Part shown: positions 23,891 through 32,196 of the stretch, piece by piece
Layout: each line of letters begins with the position of its first letter
Position numbering within the stretch: position 1 is the stretch's first letter
Origin: Candidatus Cloacimonetes bacterium HGW-Cloacimonetes-3
GTDB taxonomy: Bacteria > Cloacimonadota > Cloacimonadia > Cloacimonadales > Cloacimonadaceae
DNA length: 64,000 nt
NCBI GenBank assembly: GCA_002840645.1
Contig: PHBO01000003.1
Span: 62,001-126,000, forward strand
Reading direction: 5' to 3'
The notes under the pieces: generated by a model
The model's database searches: none
Told to the model about the DNA's origin: nothing
The model's input: only the letters and a program-made list of their open reading frames with translations
Position numbers and translations under genes: made by a program

Positions 23891-24702
23891 CTTTACCTGT
23901 TTATCCTATTTCATTCCATGTCTGTTTACGGTGCCAATATGTCAATAAAAAACTGCTCCGCTATGTTTCCGAGTTTCACCCCTAAGATGTCGCATTGTAA
24001 GCAAGGCAAATAGTAACACGGATTTAGCGGATGAAACCGATCATCACGGATTGTCGGATTCCAGTAAGATATCATAAACGTTGCTTCTCTTGTTAGAAAG
24101 CGCATAAACTACTGAGGTAGAGTATTTAACCAAAACATACCTATAACTACTTTAACCCGCAAATCGGCTATAATCCTTACAAAATCCGTTCAAAATCCGT
24201 TCTCATATCTCTCTTTTCCCTCTTTAAGCTCCATCTCTATTACACGCAGAAAACCAAATACCACCCTGCCACAATCCTGCCACGACCCTGCCGCAATGCG
24301 GCAGGGTCGTGGCAGGATCACCTATGTGTGGTATGCGAATTTCTGCGTGTAATAGAAATGGAGCAGAGGGGGCAGAAAAATGTGATATCAACGGATATAT
24401 CCGTGGAAAATGAGATCTATCAAAGTGGCTCGCCCTGTGTATGAGGATGGAATGAACTATTCTGATGAATTTGCTTTTGGATTTGTGTATTGCATTTGGA
24501 AGAGCAGTTTGCGATAAATTCATGGAGTTAAAATAACATTTCACCCGTTGCTCCAGAGTCCATTAATTAATGATACGCCCTTCCAAAGCATAAAACATTT
24601 TGCCTTAGCAACCGGTAACACCTCAAAATAATCTTAGTATTGCACCGCAAATTGCAACGTTTAACATCTCAATAGAAAATATGTGTCGATATAGGAGATT
24701 TC
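23891..24702. other. Long divergent intergenic region with a large hairpin element
   Basis: No gene is seen in 812 bases. The main structure is the nested inverted repeat at 24229-24363. A short duplication AAAATCCGTTC occurs at about 24180-24202. The region should contain promoters for the ABC operon on the left and the C25 protein on the right; none stands out. A Shine-Dalgarno TAGGAG lies just before 24703. Confidence 0.5.
24229..24363. repeat. Nested 135-base hairpin element with tandem-repeat arms
   Basis: Outer arms 24229-24252 and 24340-24363 match at 23 of 24 positions. A middle pair ATACCAC / GTGGTAT (24258-24264 and 24328-24334) and a perfect 21-bp inner stem (24274-24294 and 24298-24318, loop AAT) lie inside. 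The inner arms consist of repeated CCTGCCAC units. The whole piece can fold into one long hairpin and looks like a non-autonomous mobile element. Confidence 0.85.
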
Positions 24703-27700
24703 ATGCGTAACTACTTTATAATTGTAGTGTTGTTGGTGGCAAGTATTTTGTCAGCCAGCACCGGCAATGTTTCAACTCAGGCTGTAAACTCGGCTTTTAG
24801 AGTAAACAGCAAAAGCAATAATTCTCTCACTCTCAGTTTTCAGCTTCCTTCCTACGAATTTGCCACGGAGAAGCTTGACGGCAAGTCCTATTCCCGGATA
24901 AAACTTGCCGACAGTGGCTTTACCAGAGATATCGGGATGCCGGAGCTTCCGGTGCTAAGCACTATGATAGCCATTCCCGCAACGGGAAATGTGCAGATAG
25001 AAGCCCTGAATGTACAGCAAAGTAAGATAACAGGTTTTGATGCTTATCCGTTTCAGGAAGACAACGAATCCGGCGGACCGAAAGCACTTAATATAGATAG
25101 AGACTATTACCTGCGCGGTAGCAGCTATCCCGAAACCGTGGTTCGTTATGGCGATCCGCAGATCATAAGAGGGATGCGCGTAATTACATTGCAAGTATCG
25201 CCCTTTAGTTACAATCCCGTAACCAAGGAACTGGAAGTACGCAGCTCCATAGAGCTGAAAGTGAACTTCACGGGTGGAAGAGGCGAAAACGAATTGAGCG
25301 CAGAGCCACAGCAGATATCTTCCGTATTTGCTCCCATTTTGGCAGCCCGTATAGTGAACTTTGAAGACTACCGTGGCGCAGTGTTAGCCAATACCCCTCC
25401 CCGTATTCTTATTATTCACGGGACATATACAGATACAGATTTTACCAGTGCTCTGGATGAATTTGTAAAATGGAAGAGACAGAAGGGTGCGGAAGTGGAA
25501 GTGCTTAGCTTAACCTCCGCTACAACCAGCACAGTGAAGACAGCAATCCAAACCCGATACGATAATGTAAACACCAGACCCGATTATGTGATTATTATCG
25601 GTGATACAAACGGTAGTTTCCCTATACCTACATATACAGAAACTTACTCAACTTATGGTGGCGAAGGGGATTATCCTTATACCCATCTGGATGGGACAGA
25701 CACACTGGGAGATTGCTTTATCGGTAGAATATCTGCGGAAACCACCGTTCAATTTAGAAATCTTGTATATAAGACCTTGCTATACGAACGTGATATTAAT
25801 ATCGCTAACGCAGCCTGGTTGAACCGGATGCTATTGGTGGGAGATTGGGATCCATCAGGTATCTCGACAATATACATAAACAAGTATATTAAAGAGTATG
25901 CGCTTGAGGTAAATCCTGCTTACACCTTTACCGAGCTTTATGGTTCACAGCCAAGCGCAACAAGCATGAATACCGCCCTTAGTATGGGTGTAGGTATCTT
26001 TAACTATCGTGGCTGGCTGGGTATGAGTGGATGGTCTCCATCAACCAGTATTACAAATAGTTACCGGGTTCCACATACGGTGAATATCACTTGTGGAACT
26101 GGTACATTTGAAAACTCAACCTCTACTTCTGAAGCATTTACCCGCCTGGGAACTGAAAGTGCCCCTGCCGGTGCGGTTACTACGATTGGTATGGCTACCA
26201 CAGGAACCCATACAGGCTATAACAACACCCTTGATGGAGGTATCTTTGCGGGGATATTAACCCAAGGGATGCGTACCATGGGTGAAGCCCTGCTGCATGG
26301 CAAACTGTATCTTTTTGAAACTTACGGTCTTACCCATACAGCCGGAGCAAATTACTCCGCTCACTGGTGTAACCTGATAGGTGACCCAAGTATGGAAGTA
26401 TTTATTGGTATTCCTTCTACTTACCAGATTGTTGCTCCCACGTCTATTCCGGTGGGCTATAGTTTGCTGGATGTAGTGGTTAAAGACGCCAATGGCGTTG
26501 CAGTGGAAGGGCAATGTGTAACATTGTCCTATGGCAGCACTATCCTTGCGCGTGCCTATAGTGATGAATACGGACTGGCTGTGCTTAGCTTGCCCTCCCC
26601 CTTAAGCGAAGGTACTGGAGTGATTACTGTATCCGGGCATAACTTTAAGCCCTTGCAACAAAATCTATCTATCGTTGCCGGCGGAATAATCCCCGGAGTT
26701 ATTGCGATTAGTGACGATAACATCGGTTCTTCCATAGGTAATGGCGATGGCTTAGTTAATGCAGGAGAGCGCATAGAGCTTACTTTCCCCTTACAAAATA
26801 GCGGCACTACCCATATCCGTGGTGTATCGGGTACTATCACTTGTGGAAGCCCCTACATCGCCATCCAGAATTCATCAATTACATATGGGGACATCCTGAC
26901 CGGCAGTACCGTGAGTAATGCAAGCCCGGTGATAGTGGATATCGATGCCTCTTGTCCGAATGGAACCAGCATTCGCCTTGTTTTATCCTTAACAAGCTCG
27001 ATTGGAACACCGTATTCTATTTCAGAGCATTTGCTTATCTACAATGGAAAGATATCCCTTGTTTCACAAACGATTATTGATGGTGAGGATGCTGCTCTTG
27101 ATCCTGATGAATCAGCTGCAATCAGATTTGTGCTTAGCAATTCCGGTACGGCTACTCTTAGCGGTTTATCTGCCGAGCTTGTAAGCGCAAGTGAGTATAT
27201 TACGATTACTCCGCAAGTAGTTACCTATGGTACAGCAACCTCAGGGCAGACAGTTCAACCTTCGGGTAATTTCTCTGTGTATGTGAATGCACTGTGCTTG
27301 CCCGGGATGGTTATTCCGGCAGACCTTTGGGTTTACAATAGTGCAGGTTTTGAGCAGTATATACCCTTAAGTTTGACTGTGGGTAATGTAACCGTTAACG
27401 ATCCTCTTGGTCCTGATTCCTATGGATATGTTATCTACGACACAGGTGATTATAGTTACGCGGACAGACCTGTTTACAATTGGGTAGAGATTGCCCCCGG
27501 AAATGGAGGTAGCGGAACTCTACTATCGATTAATGATGTTTATAACAGTGGAAATGAAGGAGATCAGATTAGTTCTTCATACACTGCTCAGTCTCTGGCA
27601 GTTGTAACCTTGCCATTCAATTTCAGTTTCTATGGCACTCAATATTCCCAGATAACTGTATGCAGTAACGGCTTTATTGCTATGGGTGTAACCGCAAATG

Positions 27701-30700
27701 GTGAATTTAGGAACTTCAGGCTTCCGGGGGCAATGGGACCCAGCCCGATGATAGCCGGTTTCTGGGATGATCTTGCCACAGGTACGAACAGCCAGGTTTG
27801 CACTTATTATGACTCGGCTAACAATCGCTTTATCGTTGAATGGTATCGGATGCTAAACGGGTATAATGGAACCAGCGAAGAGACATTCCAGATTATCCTT
27901 TATGATCACCGTTATGTTTCCACAAGCACGGGTGATGGTCCCATCCTAATACAGTATAACACCGTTAACAATATAGATTCTGCCGGTGCACCTAACCATG
28001 GTAGTTATGCCACAGTTGGTATCCAGAATTACAACCAAACTGTAGGCTTGGAGTACACTTTCAACAACCTTTATCCTACAGCGGCAGCCGTGTTAAACAA
28101 CAACAGTGCGCTATATATTACCACTGTACCGTTAGTAGAGCCGGGTCCTAATATGACCATCATGGATATAGTGCATAATGATACAAATAGCAATGGTCAG
28201 ATAGAGCCCGGGGAAACGGACTACGTTACCGTTTCGCTGAAAAATGTGGGAGATGCATCAGCAACAAGCGTTAGTGCAACTCTAAGCACCTCTGATCCAT
28301 ATGTAACAATTGTAAACTCCACCGTAAGTTATGGAACGATAGCAGCCCTATCTGTGGCGAATGGCACAGGTCAGTACCGCTACAGTGTTTCCGGTTCATG
28401 TCCTGCGGGGCACACTATTCAATTTGCTTTAACAGTTACCGGAAGTGGCGACACATGGAATCTAAGCTTCCCCGTTACTGTTTACAGCCCCATACTTGGT
28501 TTTGGCAGCCTTATTGTCACAGATACTACCGGAGATCATGATGGTAATCTGGATCCCGGCGAAACAGCCACCATCACGATTTCACTGAACAATACAGGTG
28601 GGGCAAATAGTTCTGCGGGTGCAGCCACTATGAGCTGTGCTACAACCGGAATCACCGTTATAAATGGTAATGCAGTGTTTCCCGCAATAGCAGCTAATAG
28701 CAGCGTCAACCTTAATTTCAGTTTAAGTGCTTCGTCATCACTACCCATAGGCACTCTGGCTAATCTGCTGTTTAATGCTACTGCCGGACTATTTGGTGCA
28801 ACTGCAAGCAAATCACTTGAGATTGGAGCACCAACAGAGGTAATCATTGGTACCGGTACTGCTACACAAGCATATCCCTTGGACAGATACTACAATTACT
28901 CTGCCCATGAAGCCATTTATCTGGCTTCAGAGCTGGGAGTAGCGGGAGCAATCAAAGCAATTGCCTTTAACAAAGCGAGCGGAACTGATGTTTCCGGTAT
29001 CGAAGCAGTATCAATATACATGAAGAATACTTCAGAAAGCACGCTTGCTACCGGTAACTATAGCCTGGATGGTTATACCCTTGTTTACAACGGAATATAC
29101 ACCAACTCCGCTGATACTGGATGGATGGAAGTAAACCTGAATACGATGTTTGATTATTTAGGGCAAAATCTGGCTATCCTCACTGTGAAGGGATATCAAG
29201 CTTATGTTAGTAACTATCCACATTGGTACAATTCAGTTACCTCCACAAGCCGTGCCAGACAAAATCATAGTGATACTACCGCTCCCATTAGCCTTTCTGC
29301 AAGCACCAGTCTGCCCAACATCAGAATTAAGTTATTCCCGGATACCAGTATTCTGTTTCCACCAATAAACCTTACCGCCCAGGGCAGCAACAGAACAGTA
29401 GCCCTTACCTGGCAGGCTCCTATATCCGGCTTGCCATCCGGCTATAACATCTATAGAAACAGCACACTACTGGATAACGTGACTGTGCTTAGCTATTACG
29501 ATATTGCCGTTACTAATGGTACTACCTACAGCTATTTTGTAAAAGCCCTTTATGATACAGAGGAATCCTCTGCTACCGCTACCGTGCAGGCAACTCCACA
29601 AAGTTCTTCGGCTGCATCTGCCATTATTGGTAGTGGTACTGCAGTTTCCGATAACAACAGTGCTTCCCCTGTCAATCTAACTTATAAGAGCTCACACGGG
29701 CAGTCTGTATATACACAGGCAGAGTTAAATGCAGCGGGTATATATGGGCCAATTAACATTACTCAGTTGGGATTCTACATTGTCTCTACGCCAGAATTGC
29801 CACTTAATAACTATGTTATTCGCATGAAACACACCAGCTCTACTAACGTGCAATCCTGGCAGACGGCACAGAGCATGCTAACAGTATATAGCAATGGAGC
29901 TTATGTTCCTGTTGCCGGCGGTTATGACATGCTGGTTCTATCCTCACCCTTTACGTGGAATGGAGTGGATAACATTGTTGTAGACACGGCTTTTGGCTTA
30001 GTAGCTGAATGGTCTCATAGCGGTACTATCCAATACTCGGATGTTACTTATGGATACCGGTATACATGGAATGATAACAGTGATCAAACTAATGTGTATA
30101 GCGGTGGGAGCAGTGTTAACCGACGTCCCAATATAAAGATAACTGTTCCTTCCGGCGTGCAGGGTGCTGTTATCTCCATGCCTGTAACTCCGCTTAGCTT
30201 CGGTGCCTTGGTGCAGGGAACTACATCCACACAGCAAATCACTATCCAGAATACCGGTACTCAGGTGCTTGCAGGTTACATCACCTGTCCCAATGCTTAT
30301 AGTATTGAAGCGGTTCGTTCTGCAAATTCCAGAGACGGTGATATTGTAGAGCCTGAAAGAGATAGGCTTGGTTATCGCATTGACGTTCAACCGGCAGGTA
30401 GCAAGGTATTTACGCTTACATTTGCGCCAGTGACAGTTGGTACATATAGTGGGAATGTGGTGGTAACTACGAACTCCACTACCAATTCTGTGCTCAATTT
30501 ACCCGTGAGTGGAAGTGCAATTCCTGCAACGCTGGCTACACCCGTTGTTTCAATAATGGATACAGGGGCATCAGTTATGGTGCAGTGGAATGCAATTCCT
30601 AACGCCAATCAATATAAGGTTTACAGAAGTGATAGTCCTGAGGGTCCCTTCACTTTGCTGGGAACCACCACTTCGCTTCAATATACTGACGCTACAAGCG

Positions 30701-30750
30701 ACAGAGGATTCTATTACGTAAAGGCATTCCAGAACGCGCCTGCTAAGTAA
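24703..30750 (+). CDS. Giant secreted C25 (gingipain-like) family protein, possibly inactive
   Basis: 2015 residues. Signal peptide at 1-20, gingipain-type propeptide up to about 215 (MPELPVLSTMIAIP), C25-like domain about 225-570 (PRILIIHGTYTDTDFTSALDEF in parts, PDYVIIIGDTNGSFPIP), then several Ig-like and lamin-type repeats, two related domains starting IIGTGTATQAYP and IIGSGTAVSDNN, a fibronectin type III module, an abnormal-spindle-like Ig domain (about 1830-1930) and a final fibronectin III. The candidate nucleophile C464 (NITCGTG) is present, but where gingipains have GHGS this protein has NYRGWLG (434-440) with no histidine. It also lacks the C-terminal sorting motif. Hydrolysis of proteins outside the cell is the family role; activity here is uncertain. 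Confidence 0.85.
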   Translation: MRNYFIIVVLLVASILSASTGNVSTQAVNSAFRVNSKSNNSLTLSFQLPSYEFATEKLDGKSYSRIKLADSGFTRDIGMPELPVLSTMIAIPATGNVQIEALNVQQSKITGFDAYPFQEDNESGGPKALNIDRDYYLRGSSYPETVVRYGDPQIIRGMRVITLQVSPFSYNPVTKELEVRSSIELKVNFTGGRGENELSAEPQQISSVFAPILAARIVNFEDYRGAVLANTPPRILIIHGTYTDTDFTSALDEFVKWKRQKGAEVEVLSLTSATTSTVKTAIQTRYDNVNTRPDYVIIIGDTNGSFPIPTYTETYSTYGGEGDYPYTHLDGTDTLGDCFIGRISAETTVQFRNLVYKTLLYERDINIANAAWLNRMLLVGDWDPSGISTIYINKYIKEYALEVNPAYTFTELYGSQPSATSMNTALSMGVGIFNYRGWLGMSGWSPSTSITNSYRVPHTVNITCGTGTFENSTSTSEAFTRLGTESAPAGAVTTIGMATTGTHTGYNNTLDGGIFAGILTQGMRTMGEALLHGKLYLFETYGLTHTAGANYSAHWCNLIGDPSMEVFIGIPSTYQIVAPTSIPVGYSLLDVVVKDANGVAVEGQCVTLSYGSTILARAYSDEYGLAVLSLPSPLSEGTGVITVSGHNFKPLQQNLSIVAGGIIPGVIAISDDNIGSSIGNGDGLVNAGERIELTFPLQNSGTTHIRGVSGTITCGSPYIAIQNSSITYGDILTGSTVSNASPVIVDIDASCPNGTSIRLVLSLTSSIGTPYSISEHLLIYNGKISLVSQTIIDGEDAALDPDESAAIRFVLSNSGTATLSGLSAELVSASEYITITPQVVTYGTATSGQTVQPSGNFSVYVNALCLPGMVIPADLWVYNSAGFEQYIPLSLTVGNVTVNDPLGPDSYGYVIYDTGDYSYADRPVYNWVEIAPGNGGSGTLLSINDVYNSGNEGDQISSSYTAQSLAVVTLPFNFSFYGTQYSQITVCSNGFIAMGVTANGEFRNFRLPGAMGPSPMIAGFWDDLATGTNSQVCTYYDSANNRFIVEWYRMLNGYNGTSEETFQIILYDHRYVSTSTGDGPILIQYNTVNNIDSAGAPNHGSYATVGIQNYNQTVGLEYTFNNLYPTAAAVLNNNSALYITTVPLVEPGPNMTIMDIVHNDTNSNGQIEPGETDYVTVSLKNVGDASATSVSATLSTSDPYVTIVNSTVSYGTIAALSVANGTGQYRYSVSGSCPAGHTIQFALTVTGSGDTWNLSFPVTVYSPILGFGSLIVTDTTGDHDGNLDPGETATITISLNNTGGANSSAGAATMSCATTGITVINGNAVFPAIAANSSVNLNFSLSASSSLPIGTLANLLFNATAGLFGATASKSLEIGAPTEVIIGTGTATQAYPLDRYYNYSAHEAIYLASELGVAGAIKAIAFNKASGTDVSGIEAVSIYMKNTSESTLATGNYSLDGYTLVYNGIYTNSADTGWMEVNLNTMFDYLGQNLAILTVKGYQAYVSNYPHWYNSVTSTSRARQNHSDTTAPISLSASTSLPNIRIKLFPDTSILFPPINLTAQGSNRTVALTWQAPISGLPSGYNIYRNSTLLDNVTVLSYYDIAVTNGTTYSYFVKALYDTEESSATATVQATPQSSSAASAIIGSGTAVSDNNSASPVNLTYKSSHGQSVYTQAELNAAGIYGPINITQLGFYIVSTPELPLNNYVIRMKHTSSTNVQSWQTAQSMLTVYSNGAYVPVAGGYDMLVLSSPFTWNGVDNIVVDTAFGLVAEWSHSGTIQYSDVTYGYRYTWNDNSDQTNVYSGGSSVNRRPNIKITVPSGVQGAVISMPVTPLSFGALVQGTTSTQQITIQNTGTQVLAGYITCPNAYSIEAVRSANSRDGDIVEPERDRLGYRIDVQPAGSKVFTLTFAPVTVGTYSGNVVVTTNSTTNSVLNLPVSGSAIPATLATPVVSIMDTGASVMVQWNAIPNANQYKVYRSDSPEGPFTLLGTTTSLQYTDATSDRGFYYVKAFQNAPAK

Positions 30751-30775
30751 GCACGATAAACAATAACTGATAAGC

Positions 30776-30818
30776 AAACTGGTTCTGCTTTCGACTGAAG
30801 GTGGAACCAGTTTCTATA
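30776..30818 (+). terminator. Probable terminator after the C25-family gene
   Basis: A 10-bp stem AAACTGGTTC / GAACCAGTTT encloses a 17- to 18-base loop and is followed by CTATATATATA. The tail is AT-rich rather than a clean U-run. Confidence 0.5.
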
Positions 30819-30885
30819 TATATAGACGATTTTACAGAATTGCAGGGGTATAGATGAAACAGACGGCTAATGAATGTTGCACAGG

Positions 30886-30993
30886 TTCCCTTCACTGTCT
30901 TGCCAGCGGAGGCTGGCATCCTTCCATGAGAGCTTGGAATTGTCCAGACCACAAGATTTCCCTTCACTGTCTTGCCAGCGGAGGCTGGCATCC
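30886..30993. repeat. 36-base direct repeat, two copies 72 bases apart, with TGCCAGC palindrome
   Basis: Copies at 30886-30921 and 30958-30993 are identical. Each contains TGCCAGC-GGAG-GCTGGCA. On the - strand they read GGATGCCAGCCTCCGCTGGC, the widespread DASLRW-type intergenic repeat of many bacteria. No coding role is supported. Confidence 0.85.
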
Positions 30994-31213
30994 AGACCGA
31001 TGCCTCACGAGGTTCCTTGCGTGTAGTTAAAGTAGTTAATCAATTCTTATACAACATAATCAGCCGGATACCTGCGTAAGACAAGGGGTGTAGCGCATGT
31101 GCGATCGTCTTTTCCATTACAGTATCATTACAGATTTATTGCAGATTTTGTGGGGATTGAATCTGCAATGATACTGCAATAGAAGCAGGGAAGGTTTAAA
31201 TTACTCACAAAAG

Positions 31214-31246
31214 TGAGGGAGGCATCTTCCTCAGATGTCTCCCTCA
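31214..31246 (-). terminator. Hairpin downstream of the barrel gene
   Basis: Stem TGAGGGAGRCATCT type: 31214-31227 pairs with 31233-31246 with a single mismatch. It lies 42 bp after the stop of the - strand gene 31289-32029. The following - strand bases are CTTTTG, a poor U-run, so termination is probable but not certain. Confidence 0.5.
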
Positions 31247-31288
31247 ATTGTTGTATTGCATCCCATTATCACAATGGGTTATAGTTAG

Positions 31289-32029
31289 TTACAGCCTTAC
31301 CTGAAATCCCAACAAAGCATAATGCACCGCAGCAAAGGTAAGAACTTCTTCATTATCTGCCCCGCCCTCCAGGATGCGGTATCCGGCTTTAATTTTCAGG
31401 CGTTTGTGGACGTCATAAAATGCACCTACAAACACATCTTCAGCTCTGCCATAGGGAGATGCCAAGCCCTCGGCTTCCAGCACTAAATCCAGTTCGTTAT
31501 TTATTCTGTAGCCTGCATTAATGCTTAGCAGGGGGACAAAGCCGGTGTTGGTTTTACTGGATTTATTACTGGAGGATTCCAGTAATATCTCGGCATCACG
31601 CATTTTAATTGATGCACCCACGGTGCGGATTCCTACAAACTCCCTGGGCAGATAGTAGCGATACTGCAGGCGGTAGGAATCAAAACGGTATTCTGTTTTC
31701 ACAAGGTCGTTTCTCCAGAAGTGTTTGCCTTGATAAACCACATCTTTGGTGAGTTTCTCCTCGGCTTTTAGGGTTAAGGGTGCCGCCATCAGCGATATCT
31801 GATGCCGGGGAGTGATGCGGTAATGAACGCTTAAACGTGTACTTAGGGCAGATTGTAGCCCAAGATCATTCTTCAGGGAGAACATAGTATTGTTTCCGCT
31901 ATTGGGTATGCGAACGTCATTATAGCCGGAAACAGCAATACCTGTCTCTGCCTCAATGCGGATATCAGGTAATGCTCTTAAAGCAATGGTACTCATCAAG
32001 ATCAGAGTAATAAGCAGTATCTTTTTCAT
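31289..32029 (-). CDS. Probable outer-membrane beta-barrel protein
   Basis: 246 residues. The signal peptide ends near LRALPD. The mature part alternates polar and hydrophobic residues in many short strands (RLSVHYRITPRHQISLMAAP, YRFDSYRLQYRYYLP, ELDLVLEAEGLASP, KRLKIKAGYRI) and ends in GFQVRL, as outer-membrane barrels do with a terminal aromatic/hydrophobic strand. The pattern resembles porin-like proteins of about 10-12 strands. No specific substrate or family is recognised. Confidence 0.65.
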   Translation of the reverse strand: MKKILLITLILMSTIALRALPDIRIEAETGIAVSGYNDVRIPNSGNNTMFSLKNDLGLQSALSTRLSVHYRITPRHQISLMAAPLTLKAEEKLTKDVVYQGKHFWRNDLVKTEYRFDSYRLQYRYYLPREFVGIRTVGASIKMRDAEILLESSSNKSSKTNTGFVPLLSINAGYRINNELDLVLEAEGLASPYGRAEDVFVGAFYDVHKRLKIKAGYRILEGGADNEEVLTFAAVHYALLGFQVRL

Positions 32030-32104
32030 ATAGAACCTCTTTGTATAATTTTGCTACATAGCTTGAAGGGTTTATTGATAAAGTATTGCAGGAGGGAGAT
32101 TGAG

Positions 32105-32189
32105 CAAAGAAAAAAAAGAAAAGAGTGATGCAATTGCAACCGCTGCTATAGCTCTTGTCTGCTGTAGCAGGAGAAGTATTGCATCACTC
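32105..32189 (-). terminator. Terminator of the M14 carboxypeptidase gene
   Basis: On the - strand a 12-bp stem GAGTGATGCAAT / ATTGCATCACTC (32178-32189 and 32123-32134) with an inner CTGCTRYAG stem is followed by TTTTCTTTTTTTTC. It begins 8 bases after the stop codon of the gene. Confidence 0.85.
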
Positions 32190-32196
32190 CAAAGGA

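Larger units (their letters stand above)
30751..31288. other. Convergent intergenic region with repeats and hairpins
   Basis: No gene is seen. It holds a terminator-like hairpin after the C25 gene (30776-30813), a 36-base direct repeat with internal palindrome (30886-30993) and a hairpin (31214-31246) near the end of the - strand barrel gene. Confidence 0.6.

Noticed and set aside
30743-30991. 82-codon frame on the - strand with repeated MPASAGKTVKG
   Set aside because: Produced by the 36-base direct repeat; typical spurious frame of this repeat type.
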